Shown here: piece after piece, positions 8,062-17,578 of the stretch
Numbering within the stretch: position 1 is the stretch's first letter
Layout of the letters: each line of letters starts with the position of its first letter
Source of the DNA: Corynebacterium sp.
Lineage (GTDB): Bacteria; Actinomycetota; Actinomycetes; Mycobacteriales; Mycobacteriaceae
NCBI GenBank assembly: GCA_030531005.1
Contig: JAUMTW010000005.1
Location: 62,001 to 126,000, forward strand
Direction of reading: 5' to 3'
DNA length: 64,000 bases
Program-made: the position numbers and the translations under genes
The notes under the pieces: model-generated
The model's database searches: none
Seen by the model: the letters and a program-made list of their open reading frames with translations, nothing else
What the model was told of the DNA's origin: nothing

Positions 8062-9077
8062 CGAATCTCCTGAGTCTCAGTGGTGGACGAAATGCGTTGG
8101 TAGAAGTTTTCTACTGCCTCATCATTACCGCTGAGGCGCACCGTAATCTTGCCGAAGGAATGGCGTTGCAAGGTGGTAACACCGCCATGGACGATATTGA
8201 TAGAAGCACCTTCCGCCTTCGCTGCTGCTGCGGCGGCGAAGAAGCCAGAATCCTCGGTTAAGGTGATGGTGAAGAGACGACCATCGTGGGCGAGCAGATC
8301 TTCCGACTCCACATTGTCAGGGGTGTTGCGCAAGGAGGTAGCCACAAAGCGCTGTGCTACGTGGGTCTGCGGGTTCGAGAAGACCTCGTAGACGCTGCCG
8401 TATTCGACAACCTTGCCCAGCTCCATGACGGCAACCTTATCGGCAATCGCACGGACAACTTCCATTTCGTGGGTGATGACCACAATAGTGATGCCCAACT
8501 CGCGGTTGATCTTGCGTAGCAGCTCCAAGACCTCATGAGTGGTCTCAGGATCCAGCGCAGAAGTCGCCTCGTCGGCTAGCAATAGATCAGGATTATTCGC
8601 CAAGGCACGGGCGATGCCCACGCGCTGCTTCTGGCCGCCAGAAAGTTGCTCTGGATAGTGCGAGCCGCGGTCGGAGAGCCCGACGAACTGTAGCAACTCT
8701 GCCACGCGGCGCTTGCGCTCGGTCTTGTCGACTTTGGCGAGCTTTAGCGGGTATTCGATGTTACCGGCCACGGTGCGCGAGTTAAAGAGGTTGAACTGTT
8801 GGAAGATCATGCCGATGCGCGAGCGGATAACTCGCAGCTTGGATTCCGACATGCCCACAATATCGGTGTCATTGAGGTAGAGGTGGCCTGAAGTTGGGGA
8901 ATCCAACCCATTAATCAGGCGCACCAGGGTGGATTTGCCGGCGCCGGAGTAGCCGATAACGCCCAGGATTTCTCCTGGTTCGACGGTCAAGGACACCCCA
9001 TCAACCGCGCGCAATTCCTTCTTCTCAGATTCGAAGACCTTGGATACGTCCTCGAACTGAATACGAGTGCCTGTCAA
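8058..9077 (-). CDS. metN: Methionine ABC transporter ATPase MetN
   Basis: A 339-residue ABC ATPase with Walker A GYSGAGKST, Q-loop FQQFN, signature LSGGQKQR, Walker B LLLADEATSALD and switch His in VVITHE. The C-terminal about 80 residues form the NIL domain, which in MetN binds cytoplasmic methionine and inhibits transport when methionine is plentiful. It overlaps metI by 4 nt and lies 26 nt after metQ, so the three genes form one operon read leftward. Confidence 0.97.
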   Translation of the reverse strand: MTGTRIQFEDVSKVFESEKKELRAVDGVSLTVEPGEILGVIGYSGAGKSTLVRLINGLDSPTSGHLYLNDTDIVGMSESKLRVIRSRIGMIFQQFNLFNSRTVAGNIEYPLKLAKVDKTERKRRVAELLQFVGLSDRGSHYPEQLSGGQKQRVGIARALANNPDLLLADEATSALDPETTHEVLELLRKINRELGITIVVITHEMEVVRAIADKVAVMELGKVVEYGSVYEVFSNPQTHVAQRFVATSLRNTPDNVESEDLLAHDGRLFTITLTEDSGFFAAAAAAKAEGASINIVHGGVTTLQRHSFGKITVRLSGNDEAVENFYQRISSTTETQEIR

Positions 9078-9103
9078 GTTTTCGCTCCTTGCAGTCCCCG
9101 CCC

Positions 9104-9973
9104 TTAGGAGGCGGATTCTTCCAGATGGTCCAAGATTTCCTGTAGCTCTTCTTGGGAGCGTTGGATCTCAACAGAGGTGCCTTGGGAATCCTCTTCCACT
9201 GCCTCCTGCACCTCAGGGCTGTGCCACAGATCGATGAGGGTGTGCAGCTGTTCATCATCAACGCGATCGGAGGTGGTTACCAGCACATTGATGTATGGAG
9301 CAGCATTATCAGACTCTGGGTCATCAGAGAAGATGGCAGACTTCGGATCGATGCCGTTGCGCAGTAAGAAGGTGTTGTTGATAATTGCAGGGCGACCCTC
9401 ACCGTGGGCTACAGAGGTCTGGGCGGCATCAACTGGAACGACAGAGACTTTCGAGGCATCAGTGTCGATGTCAGCGATAGTGGGGAACTCGATGTCATCA
9501 TTGTTAAATTCGACTAGGCCAGCGCTGTTGAGCGCCAGCAGAGCGCGGCTGAGGTTGGTGTCGTCATTTGGCACGGCAATCTCTTCACCCTCGATGCCAT
9601 CTAAGCTGTCATGGTCTTTCCAATACAGTGACAGCGGCACAACCTCGGTGGAACCAACGGGAGCCAGGTCAGTGCCGCGGCCTACGTTGTATTCGGAGAG
9701 GAAGCGTAGATGCTGGAAGAGGTTTGCGTCGATCTGCCCTTGAGCGAGGGCGTCATTTGGGGTGTTGTAGTCCGAGAAGTTCTCGGTCTCGACGGTGATG
9801 CCTTTTTCAGCGGCGAGATCCACCCAAGTAGTCCAGGCCAGTTGGGCGGAGTCGGTGGTACCGATGCGGATGACGTTGCTGTCGTCATCATTTGAGTCGC
9901 TGGAGCAGGCAACCAGGCTTGTTGCGGCCAGTGCGGCGGCGCTCAGCGCAGCGATAGTGCGGCGAAACTTCAT
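9104..9973 (-). CDS. metQ: Methionine-binding lipoprotein MetQ (NlpA family)
   Basis: A 289-residue substrate-binding lipoprotein. ATG 9973 follows the ribosome-binding site GAAAGGA and starts a signal peptide with lipobox LVAC. The mature domain has the NlpA/MetQ features IRIGTTDSAQ at the start, FSDYNTPNDAL and DANLFQHLRFL in the first lobe, and PNDDTNLSRALLAL in the second. It delivers methionine to MetNI. A McbR-like operator lies about 110 bp upstream, so expression should follow sulfur and methionine supply. Confidence 0.95.
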   Translation of the reverse strand: MKFRRTIAALSAAALAATSLVACSSDSNDDDSNVIRIGTTDSAQLAWTTWVDLAAEKGITVETENFSDYNTPNDALAQGQIDANLFQHLRFLSEYNVGRGTDLAPVGSTEVVPLSLYWKDHDSLDGIEGEEIAVPNDDTNLSRALLALNSAGLVEFNNDDIEFPTIADIDTDASKVSVVPVDAAQTSVAHGEGRPAIINNTFLLRNGIDPKSAIFSDDPESDNAAPYINVLVTTSDRVDDEQLHTLIDLWHSPEVQEAVEEDSQGTSVEIQRSQEELQEILDHLEESAS

Positions 9974-10083
9974 GAGGGTCCTTTCGGAGATGATTGTAAA
10001 ATGTTTGCAGTGAATGTGGTGGTGAAGGCGCAACCAGTGGCTGGCCAACTTCTTTCATGTACCTTATCTGAGTTCGCCAATGA

Positions 10084-10099
10084 TGTACAGCTCTGTCTA
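10084..10099 (-). promoter_or_regulatory. McbR-like operator upstream of metQNI
   Basis: On the minus strand TAGAC-N6-GTACA, one half-site matching the C. glutamicum McbR motif TAGAC-N6-GTCTA and the other at 4 of 5 positions. The adjoining bases are nearly identical to the site before metX. Confidence 0.55.
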
Positions 10100-10146
10100 G
10101 ATGTTGGCATCCTGGGCCCCTGCGGCACTTTTTTGAAAGCTTAGAA

Positions 10147-10162
10147 TAGAATATATGTTCTA
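10147..10162 (+). promoter_or_regulatory. Predicted LexA-like box of dnaE2
   Basis: TAGAATATATGTTCTA is a near-perfect inverted repeat whose core GAA-N6-TTC has the LexA box layout. It ends 22 bases before the dnaE2 ATG. The outer bases depart from TCGA, so it is weaker than the imuA' site. Confidence 0.55.
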
Positions 10163-10184
10163 ATGCTGTGTTACTCTTGTTCGC

Positions 10185-13148
10185 ATGAAAAGCGGAGATT
10201 TTCAAGGCAAAACGCTTAGTTGGCCATTGCTCGAGAAAATACTTTCGGGCAAGTTTGAAGGTGATCTCGCTCCGGTTGTGCCCCTGCACCCCACTCAACC
10301 CTTCGCGCCTCGTGGTTTCGCAGAATTACATGCCGCAAGTCACTTTCATTTTCTGCACGGAGCATCGAGCCCAGAAGATATGGTGCATGCCGCCAAAACT
10401 GCAGGCTTAGCTGGGCTGGCTCTTTTAGATCGCGATGGCCTCTACGGAGCCGTTGAGTTTGCCATGGCAGCGGAAGACATGCCCACCATCTTTGGCGCAG
10501 AGCTCAGCGTGGACCACCGGATATTGCCAGTGCTGTGCAAGGATCCCGAAGGGTATCGCATCTTGTCGAACGTCATCACTGAAGCCAAATTGCGCGGCGA
10601 TAAGGATCACTGCCAGTATCCCAGCTTGCCTGAACTGGCTGCGCAGGCGGCAGGGCATTGGTACGTGCTAGCCGATATGACTTGGGTAGATACCTTCGCT
10701 GATCTTGCTTGCTTCGGTGATGATGTCTTGGTGGAATACACCTTCACAATGAGCCCAACTGATGTCGATGATCACGCACGCCTGCAGGCATTGGGAGGAC
10801 GTGGTATTGCCAGCGCTCGCCCAACCACCGCCACCGCTGAAACCGCGCGCCTTGCCATGGTCAAGCAATCTTTAGGCCGTAATGAGACCCTCGATGATGC
10901 CGTGGCACAACTACCGCCACATGCCTCTTGGATCCGTATTGTCGGGGATCCAGAATTGCAGGCTAACACGGTGGCGATTGCACAAGAATGCGCCTTTGCT
11001 TTTCAAACGCTCAAGCCTGGACTGCCACACTGGGACGTGCCAGATGAGATGGAACATTTACGCGAATTAGTGAACCAGCATTATCACGAGCGCTTCTCTG
11101 GCGACTATGCGCGTGCACAAATTGAACACGAGCTCACCATTATTGCGGAGCTAGATTTTCCAGGGTATTTCCTCATCGTTCACGACATCGTGGATTTTTG
11201 CCGTCGCAACAATATTTTGTGCCAAGGCCGCGGATCAGCAGCAAACTCCGCAGTGTGCTTCGTATTAGGGATTACGAATGTGAACCCAGTACGCGCGAAG
11301 CTACTCTTCGAGCGCTTCCTTTCCAAAGAACGGAAAGAACCACCGGATATTGATATCGACATCGAGTCCACCCGCCGTGAAGAAGTCATCCAATACGTCT
11401 ATGAAAAATACGGGCGCACGCACGCAGCTCAGGTGGCAAATGTGGTTTCTTATCGCAGCCGTGGCGCTGGTCGTGACGTTGCCCGCGTACTCGGATACCC
11501 AGATGCGAAAAACCCTGCAATAGCTGAACAACTCTACGGTGAACCCCGTCACCTCAGTATTCATTCTGGTGGCATGATCCTGTGCGATCGCCCAATTGCC
11601 GATGTCGTTCCCGTGGAATGGGCGCGTAAGCAAGGCCGCAGCGTGGTGCAGTGGGATAAAGATTCATGCGCACACGCAGGTTTGGTGAAATTCGACCTAT
11701 TGGGCCTGGGTATGCTCGAAGCCATTCACCATATGTTGGACTTAGTAGCCGAAATCGGCAAGCCCGTGAACTTATGGGAGCTCGACCTTGCCGATCCCAA
11801 TATCTATGAGATGCTGAGTAATGGCGATGCCATTGGTGTTTTCCAAGTAGAATCCCGCGCTCAGCTCGCCACCTTGCCGCGCCTGCGACCCCAAAAGTTC
11901 TTTGATCTCGTTATCGAAGTTGCACTCATTCGCCCAGGGCCGATCCAAGGCGGGGCAGTGCACCCCTATCTGCGTCGCCGCAATGGACAAGAGGCCGTCA
12001 CCTATGATGACCCACTTCTGGAGCGAGCTTTAGGCAAAACTTTGGGTATTCCGCTTTTTCAAGAGCAGATCATGCAGCTTGCCATGGATGCCGCAAATTT
12101 CAGTGCTGGTGAAGCGGACCAGCTACGCCGCGCCATGGGATCGAAACGCTCACTAGAGAAGATGCAGGCCTTACGGGATCGCTTCTTCGCTGGTACTGCG
12201 GCTAATAGTTTGGCCTGCGGGGAGAAGCTCTGGAAGCAGATTATGGCATTCGCAACTTATGGCTTCCCAGAAGCCCACGCCCAGTCCTTCGCGGCAATCG
12301 TCTACTATTCTGCCTGGTTTAAGTACTACTACCCCGCACAATTTTGCGTGGGATTGCTGCGCGCGCAACCAATGGGATTCTACTCACCCCAAACCTTGCT
12401 TGCCGATGCCAAACGCCACGGGGTGCAGGTGCTGCCTATCGATGTGAATGCTTCCCAATTCGAAGCAACCATCGAAAATGGTGCAATTCGTCTGGGGCTG
12501 AATATGGTGCAAAGCATCGCACACGACTTCAGCCACCTGGCCCCTTTTCGTGATATCGAAGATCTCTCATATCGTGCCGGACTAAGCACTAAACAGGTGA
12601 CAGCACTGGCCAAAGCAGGCGCATTGGATTGCTTTGGAGCCTCACGTCGGCAAGCGATGTGGCAAGCCGGGGTAGCTGCGACCGCGCAACCAGATATGTT
12701 GCCGGGACTATCGGTGGTCACGGCGCCACCGCTGCCCACCATGAGCATGTTCGAGCTTATTGCCAGCGATATCGCACTCACCGGAGTCAGCGATAAACAC
12801 CCGATGCAGTTATTACGAGCGGAGCTTGATACACAAGGGGTGCTGCCAGCAGCGCGTCTCTTAGAACCATCCGATGGTTCTCGCGTGACCATCGCTGGAG
12901 TCATCACACACCGCCAGCGCCCAGTGACTGCGGAGGTTCTCTTTTTAGGGATGGAGGATGAAACAGGACTGATGAATGTGGTGATTACTCCTGGCTTGGA
13001 AGAACGCTACCCAATCGTGAAAACAGCGCGGGCTGTCATCGTTCGTGGAATAATTCAGAACGCAAATGAAGTGGCTTCAATAACCGCCGATAAAATTACC
13101 GAACTAACAGGTAACTGGGTGTCAAAATGCTCACGAGACTATCGTTAG
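10185..13148 (+). CDS. dnaE2: Error-prone DNA polymerase III alpha, DnaE2
   Basis: A 987-residue C-family polymerase, somewhat shorter than typical DnaE2 (about 1,050). The PHP domain is at about residues 45-250, with FHFLHGASSPEDMV near its start. The palm follows, with the catalytic acidic cluster in PPDIDIDIES and the upstream CQGRGSAANS. Then come fingers, and a C-terminal OB-fold beginning near RVTIAGVITHRQRP. DnaE2 carries out mutagenic synthesis past DNA lesions together with ImuA' and ImuB, both in this window. The LexA-like palindrome upstream agrees with SOS control. The ATG at 10185 gives a short extra N-terminus before the PHP domain; it has no strong ribosome-binding site. Confidence 0.95.
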   Translation: MKSGDFQGKTLSWPLLEKILSGKFEGDLAPVVPLHPTQPFAPRGFAELHAASHFHFLHGASSPEDMVHAAKTAGLAGLALLDRDGLYGAVEFAMAAEDMPTIFGAELSVDHRILPVLCKDPEGYRILSNVITEAKLRGDKDHCQYPSLPELAAQAAGHWYVLADMTWVDTFADLACFGDDVLVEYTFTMSPTDVDDHARLQALGGRGIASARPTTATAETARLAMVKQSLGRNETLDDAVAQLPPHASWIRIVGDPELQANTVAIAQECAFAFQTLKPGLPHWDVPDEMEHLRELVNQHYHERFSGDYARAQIEHELTIIAELDFPGYFLIVHDIVDFCRRNNILCQGRGSAANSAVCFVLGITNVNPVRAKLLFERFLSKERKEPPDIDIDIESTRREEVIQYVYEKYGRTHAAQVANVVSYRSRGAGRDVARVLGYPDAKNPAIAEQLYGEPRHLSIHSGGMILCDRPIADVVPVEWARKQGRSVVQWDKDSCAHAGLVKFDLLGLGMLEAIHHMLDLVAEIGKPVNLWELDLADPNIYEMLSNGDAIGVFQVESRAQLATLPRLRPQKFFDLVIEVALIRPGPIQGGAVHPYLRRRNGQEAVTYDDPLLERALGKTLGIPLFQEQIMQLAMDAANFSAGEADQLRRAMGSKRSLEKMQALRDRFFAGTAANSLACGEKLWKQIMAFATYGFPEAHAQSFAAIVYYSAWFKYYYPAQFCVGLLRAQPMGFYSPQTLLADAKRHGVQVLPIDVNASQFEATIENGAIRLGLNMVQSIAHDFSHLAPFRDIEDLSYRAGLSTKQVTALAKAGALDCFGASRRQAMWQAGVAATAQPDMLPGLSVVTAPPLPTMSMFELIASDIALTGVSDKHPMQLLRAELDTQGVLPAARLLEPSDGSRVTIAGVITHRQRPVTAEVLFLGMEDETGLMNVVITPGLEERYPIVKTARAVIVRGIIQNANEVASITADKITELTGNWVSKCSRDYR

Positions 13149-13177
13149 TCCTTCGAACGGCGGGGTATGATAACCGT

Positions 13178-13618
13178 ATGGAAGGGTTTCAGAGGGTAAG
13201 CATGCGTCTATGGTGGTCGCATTTGCTCGTAATCGCTGTAGTAACGGTTGTGCTATGCGTGCCCATCGCAATGTTCGAAGTGCCTTGGCTTTATCTTCCA
13301 CTGCTAGTCCTCGTAGTCCTTGAGGTGGCCTACTCCTACATCCAGATACGGCACACAGCGTGGAAGGCCTGCAAGAATGACATCATCGTGCGCAAAGGCC
13401 GGCTATGGCAGACCGTTCAATACGTTCCCTATGGTCGCGTGCAGTATTTCGAGGTAAGCCGCAATATCTTAGCAAATATCTTTGGCTATGCCACCGTTGA
13501 GATTCATACGGCTTCTGCCGCTGGTGATGCCAGTATTCCTGGGATATTAGCTGCAGAATCTGACCGATTAAAGGCCTATCTGTCTTATCGAGCGCGAATG
13601 GAAACTAGTGGGTTATGA
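13178..13618 (+). CDS. PH domain (bPH2) membrane protein, YdbS-like
   Basis: A 146-residue protein with two N-terminal transmembrane helices (about residues 14-32 and 35-52) followed by a bacterial PH-like domain (YdbS type) with IIVRKGRLWQTVQYVPYGRVQYFEVSR cut across its first strands. It begins 29 nt after dnaE2 and overlaps the next PH-domain gene by 4 nt, so the two form a unit. ATG 13178 keeps the family-like start FQRVS; ATG 13202, which follows AGAGGG, is an alternative. Paired YdbS/YdbT proteins are common in Gram-positives; their role at the membrane is unknown. Confidence 0.8.
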   Translation: MEGFQRVSMRLWWSHLLVIAVVTVVLCVPIAMFEVPWLYLPLLVLVVLEVAYSYIQIRHTAWKACKNDIIVRKGRLWQTVQYVPYGRVQYFEVSRNILANIFGYATVEIHTASAAGDASIPGILAAESDRLKAYLSYRARMETSGL

Positions 13619-14793
13619 CGAAATTTCACTGGTTAACGAATATCCGCGAATTTTGGGTGGCAACGAGCCCGGTCTTGCTTCTCGTTCTGGTAAACATGCG
13701 CGATGTAGAGTTTCCGGCAGGGCGGTTAGCTGTCATGCTGATAGTCATTGCCGTCTGGCTGCTGCTACCTTTCCTCTTCGCATGGCCGTGGTGGCATGCT
13801 GCTGGTTACAGTATTAACCAGCATGAAGTGAGCTTGAAGAAAGGTATCTTGCTACGGCGTACCCGCACTATTCAAAGAGATCGAATACAATCCGTTGATT
13901 TAAAGATCACGCTACTTTCACGAATCCTTGGGCAAGGAGAAGTGATAATCGAGGCCGCAGGAGATAAGGATTCGAATATCCGGCTGCGATTTCTCAAATA
14001 TGAAGACGCCGTAGAAATCCGCAATGTTTTAGGGTCCGCGCACCAAATACAATCCGTGGGTAATGGAAACGCATTTGTGGGGTTTTGGCTACGCAACTTC
14101 TGGGTGCCGATTGTAGTGGTAGTAGCTGTCATAGCTGCAATGAAATTGGACTACCAGAACTATATCATGGCGATACTTTTGGCAGCAGCTACTATTTTCC
14201 CTCGCTTAGATAAGGTGCTTAACCTAGATGTACAGGTCAGCGATCGGATTTCATTGCGATCCGGATCATTTGCTGCCAAAGAGCGAAGTTTTGAAAAGGA
14301 TAAACTCCAAGCGGTGGTCATTCGACAACCACTGATATGGCGTATAGCTGGATGGTGGGAAGTGACCGTGAGTGTGCTCGGAGAATCAGAAGCAGAAACT
14401 CACGTGGTTTCCAGCGCAGTCCCCATGGAAAAGGTAGATAGTCTAATTCGTACGCTGGTAGGTGAGGTTGATATTTACAGTAAGAAATTACGCAGCCCAC
14501 AGCAGGCAGTGTGGGTATCACCACTGGATTTTTGCCAGCAAGCGGTGAGTTTCTATGAGTCGCTGGTAGTAGTGCACACGGGACTATTAAACCGTCGTAT
14601 CTTGGTTGCGGGCTGGCGTGACTATCAAGGTCTGCTGGTTACAGCGTCACCATTGAATCGGCTTTTAGGTATTAAAAAAATTAAAATTTGCAAGCCTACA
14701 AAAGCAGCAACCATAGTCACTCCAGAGCTAAAAGAGCGTGAAATAACGCAAATTATCGAAGGGCTTCGCTCTATATACCAGCGGGATAATTAA
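13615..14793 (+). CDS. PH domain (bPH2) membrane protein, YdbT-like
   Basis: A 392-residue membrane protein with a helix pair near residues 15-60, a PH-like domain (about 65-150, with GILLRRTRTIQRDRIQSVDL), a second helix pair (about 165-205), a second PH-like domain (about 210-280), and a third partial copy near the C-terminus. This is the multi-PH layout of YdbT. It starts in the stop codon of the previous PH gene (ATGA), so the products probably work together. Its 3' end overlaps the convergent trmL by 23 nt. No enzymatic motif is visible. Confidence 0.8.
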   Translation: MTKFHWLTNIREFWVATSPVLLLVLVNMRDVEFPAGRLAVMLIVIAVWLLLPFLFAWPWWHAAGYSINQHEVSLKKGILLRRTRTIQRDRIQSVDLKITLLSRILGQGEVIIEAAGDKDSNIRLRFLKYEDAVEIRNVLGSAHQIQSVGNGNAFVGFWLRNFWVPIVVVVAVIAAMKLDYQNYIMAILLAAATIFPRLDKVLNLDVQVSDRISLRSGSFAAKERSFEKDKLQAVVIRQPLIWRIAGWWEVTVSVLGESEAETHVVSSAVPMEKVDSLIRTLVGEVDIYSKKLRSPQQAVWVSPLDFCQQAVSFYESLVVVHTGLLNRRILVAGWRDYQGLLVTASPLNRLLGIKKIKICKPTKAATIVTPELKEREITQIIEGLRSIYQRDN

Positions 14794-15241
14794 GTTGGCG
14801 CCAGGCTTCATAAATACCGATAGAAGCAGCATTTGCCAGGTTGAGGGAACGGCGGCCCTCTAGCATCGGGATGCGCAGAGTTTGCGTAACTCGTGGGTGG
14901 TTCAGTGCGTATTCCGTAAGTCCGGATGGTTCAGTACCGAAAAGTAGGGCATCGCCAAACTCATAGGAAACATCAGTGTGGAAAGATTTCGCATGCGAGC
15001 TAAAAGCGAAAATACGCGCATCTGGCAAAGCCTCGAAACAAGTATCTAAATTCGGATGAATAGTAACCGTAGCTAGGTCATGATAATCAAGCCCAGCGCG
15101 CTTGAGGTTCTTGTCATCGAAGTTGAACCCCAGAGGCTCTACCAAATGTAAATGCGCTCCTGTAGCTGCGCTGAGCCGGATTGCATTGCCGGTATTTGGT
15201 GGGATTACGGGATTTTCGAAGATGATATGGGCGAACGACAT
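14771..15241 (-). CDS. trmL: tRNA (cytidine(34)-2'-O)-methyltransferase, SPOUT family
   Basis: A 156-residue SPOUT methyltransferase of the TrmL subfamily, which methylates the wobble nucleotide of certain leucine tRNAs using S-adenosylmethionine. The diagnostic segments are all present: ENPVIPPNTGNAIRL at the N-terminus, LLFGTEPSGL in the middle, and IPMLEGRRSLNLANAASIG forming the knotted cofactor site. Length is typical. TAATAT six bases before the ATG and no Shine-Dalgarno suggest a leaderless mRNA. The promoter region of only 34 bp is shared with divergent folD. Confidence 0.93.
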   Translation of the reverse strand: MSFAHIIFENPVIPPNTGNAIRLSAATGAHLHLVEPLGFNFDDKNLKRAGLDYHDLATVTIHPNLDTCFEALPDARIFAFSSHAKSFHTDVSYEFGDALLFGTEPSGLTEYALNHPRVTQTLRIPMLEGRRSLNLANAASIGIYEAWRQLNYPAGI

Positions 15242-15247
15242 AACGAA

Positions 15248-15269
15248 ATATTAACGTGCATGTCATAAT
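15248..15269. promoter_or_regulatory. Divergent leaderless promoters of trmL and folD
   Basis: CATAAT (15264-15269) lies six bases before the folD ATG. On the other strand TAATAT (15248-15253) lies six bases before the trmL ATG. The two promoters must overlap, so they may interfere. Confidence 0.5.
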
Positions 15270-15275
15270 CAGTAC

Positions 15276-16121
15276 ATGACTGCAACCAAACTAGACGGAA
15301 TTTTGTACCGTGATGAGATCTTTGAGGATCTTGAAAAGCGTGTATCTGTACTGAAGAGCAAAGGCATCGTTCCAGGTCTTGCTACTGTGCTTGTCGGTGA
15401 TGACGCAGCGAGTCAGTCCTATGTGGGGATGAAGCACAAGGACTGTGAGCGAATTGGTATTCGTTCGATCCGCAAGGATCTTCCGGCAGATATTTCCCAA
15501 GAAGATCTGCTCAAGGTTATTGATGAGCTTAACGAAGATCCAGAGTGCACCGGCTACATTGTGCAATTGCCACTGCCAAAGCACTTGGATGAAAATGCTA
15601 TCCTCGAGCGCATCTCTCCTGATAAGGATGCGGATGGCCTACACCCAACTAACCTGGGCAAGCTGGTATTGAATGAGCCTGCTCCGCTTCCTTGTACTCC
15701 TAATGGTAGCATCCACCTACTGCGCCGCTTCGGTGTCGAGATTACCGGTAAAAAGGCAGTTGTTATTGGTCGTGGCGTGACCATCGGTCGCCCCGTGGGC
15801 TTGATGTTGACTCGTCGCAGCGAAAATGCCACTGTAACTCTATGTCACACCGGCACCAAGGATCTGAAAGCGGAAACCCTGCAGGCAGACATTATTATTG
15901 CTGCTGCTGGTCAGCCTCACATGCTGACTGCTGACATGGTGAAGCCTGGTGCTGCTGTGCTTGATGTTGGCGTATCTCGTGTGGATGGCAAACTGCGCGG
16001 CGATGTACATCCAGATGTTTGGGAAGTTGCTGGTGCAGTTAGTCCAAACCCCGGAGGAGTGGGCCCACTAACTCGCGCATTTTTGATTGGTAATGTGGTT
16101 GAAATCGCTGAGCGTGGCTAG
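15276..16121 (+). CDS. folD: Bifunctional methylenetetrahydrofolate dehydrogenase/cyclohydrolase
   Basis: A 281-residue FolD that interconverts 5,10-methylene-, 5,10-methenyl- and 10-formyl-tetrahydrofolate for purine and one-carbon metabolism. The N-terminal catalytic domain has [15 protein letters not shown] with its active-site lysine, and [10 protein letters not shown]. The NADP domain has [16 protein letters not shown], and the C-terminus has the signature [14 protein letters not shown]. Length is normal. It probably uses a leaderless mRNA. The next gene starts inside its last codons, so the two are coupled. Confidence 0.97.
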   Translation: MTATKLDGILYRDEIFEDLEKRVSVLKSKGIVPGLATVLVGDDAASQSYVGMKHKDCERIGIRSIRKDLPADISQEDLLKVIDELNEDPECTGYIVQLPLPKHLDENAILERISPDKDADGLHPTNLGKLVLNEPAPLPCTPNGSIHLLRRFGVEITGKKAVVIGRGVTIGRPVGLMLTRRSENATVTLCHTGTKDLKAETLQADIIIAAAGQPHMLTADMVKPGAAVLDVGVSRVDGKLRGDVHPDVWEVAGAVSPNPGGVGPLTRAFLIGNVVEIAERG

Positions 16122-16437
16122 TCCGAATCTAGAAAACCCACATGACCAGGATCTGAAATCATCGTTTCTGCCGCACGTTATTCAGGTTCTGGGGATTGCA
16201 GCATTCGTGATTCTCGTGGCGGTGTCGGGGTTCTATTCGGTGACTGAGCACTGGCGTCGCGCAACCTTTGCCCTTGGAGTTGCGATGGTTTGGTTAGCAG
16301 TTTTGCGTAGTTGCTGCGACTCTAAGGTCCTCGGAGTGCTTGCTGTGCGTTCTCGTACCTTTGACATGCTCTTTTCGGTTGTGCTTGGCGCGAGTTTGCT
16401 CTTCTTAAGCTACTCGGTTGACTCGCTTGGCTCCTGA
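16114..16437 (+). CDS. DUF3017 family membrane protein
   Basis: A 107-residue protein with three hydrophobic segments (about residues 25-45, 52-70 and 80-100). It lies directly after folD, where actinobacteria usually keep a DUF3017 gene; the assignment uses that synteny together with size and topology. I chose GTG 16114, which overlaps the folD stop by 8 nt and gives the start [11 protein letters not shown]; the frame is open slightly further upstream. Function unknown. The 3' end overlaps the convergent HNH gene by 33 nt. Confidence 0.75.
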   Translation: MASPNLENPHDQDLKSSFLPHVIQVLGIAAFVILVAVSGFYSVTEHWRRATFALGVAMVWLAVLRSCCDSKVLGVLAVRSRTFDMLFSVVLGASLLFLSYSVDSLGS

Positions 16438-17544
16438 GCGGCGGTAAGCAGTTCGCTGCGACTCATGTTTTGCCCAACTTTGGCTAAACATTGGAACGCC
16501 ATGGTTGGGCAATGTACGTTTGACCGTCCCATTGCAGAAATGCCAGGAGGCCACCCTATTTTTATCCATGGTGTAGTGCACTCGTTGACTCGTCTTTGTG
16601 TTGTGGTGGAATTTACAAAGACTCGCCAGGTTTTCAACAGAAGTAGGGCCACCTTCATCGTAGTTGACCACATGGTCTAATTCGCAGTCGGCTGCCGGGG
16701 TTGTGCAACCAGGGAATCGACAAGTTCCGTCGAGTAGCTTTACGAGAGTGCGCAGCTTCTGAGAAGGTCGATAGTCAGATTCGGCTTCGAAATCGAGTTC
16801 TTGCCGCTGTGTCGGAGTCCAACGATTCGCAGTTTCTTTATCAAGCAAACCCACTCCGAGCATGTGGATAAAACCTTGAGGATCGCGGAATTCATTCATA
16901 ACGACCGTAGTGCGAATCTTGGAATTTAAGAGATTGAAGAAAGCGTCGATAAGATCAGTTTCGCTGTCTTGGTGCTTTTTGAGCGCTGAACGGATCCATT
17001 CTGCTTCCGCATCGGTGACGCGTGCGCAAAAACGCGTATAACCATTGTGTTGGCGTTTGAAGGAAGCTACGCGTTGAGCTTGCTCTTTTGGTCGCTGTGC
17101 GGCATCTGGATCGAGCTGTTGGATGAAATTCCGTAGGTGTTTGGCGATAGTAGAAGGCTGTGCTAGCACTTGGTCCGGTACCTGAGGGGTGAGATATTGG
17201 GCGAGATATTCATCGACTTCATTAGTGAGACTGTCATCAATTGCCATCACCTGCTTTTCGATGGTGACCAAGCGTTTGAGGGTAACATGCCAAAACTTTT
17301 CGATGCACTCCCGCAGTTTGCTGAAACGCCGCAACATAGCGCCCACGCGTAAGCCGTCCCGAACTTCTGCTTTACTTAGACTGGTTTGCGCTGCGATTGC
17401 GTTGATTTGAGTGTGGAAATCTTCCTCTGGATTCGGCTTTTTAGAAACCCAGAAGAGTATCTGCATGCGATTGAGATTGCGCTGAAAAGTCGCGTAATCA
17501 GAATCGTCGGTTACGTGGCGGAAGCTTGGATCTGTGGCATTCAT
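16405..17544 (-). CDS. DUF222/HNH endonuclease domain protein (13E12-like)
   Basis: A 379-residue protein of the actinobacterial DUF222 plus HNH type, related to the mycobacterial 13E12 repeat family. The long N-terminal part is helical. The nuclease-like motif near residues 275-325 has RFPGCTTPAADCELDHVVNYDEGG, then LASLCKFHHNTKT, giving the zinc-binding cysteines, the DH pair and the closing HH. The start ATG 17544 follows AGGGGACAAA; the longer frame upstream has no ribosome-binding site. A LexA-like palindrome sits 35 bp upstream, suggesting damage induction. It lies between the DUF3017 gene and metX, which are adjacent in other corynebacteria as far as I recall, so it may be an insertion. 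Confidence 0.85.
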   Translation of the reverse strand: MNATDPSFRHVTDDSDYATFQRNLNRMQILFWVSKKPNPEEDFHTQINAIAAQTSLSKAEVRDGLRVGAMLRRFSKLRECIEKFWHVTLKRLVTIEKQVMAIDDSLTNEVDEYLAQYLTPQVPDQVLAQPSTIAKHLRNFIQQLDPDAAQRPKEQAQRVASFKRQHNGYTRFCARVTDAEAEWIRSALKKHQDSETDLIDAFFNLLNSKIRTTVVMNEFRDPQGFIHMLGVGLLDKETANRWTPTQRQELDFEAESDYRPSQKLRTLVKLLDGTCRFPGCTTPAADCELDHVVNYDEGGPTSVENLASLCKFHHNTKTSQRVHYTMDKNRVASWHFCNGTVKRTLPNHGVPMFSQSWAKHESQRTAYRRSGAKRVNRVA

Positions 17545-17578
17545 TTTGTCCCCTGTTCGATTATAGTTGCCCACATTT

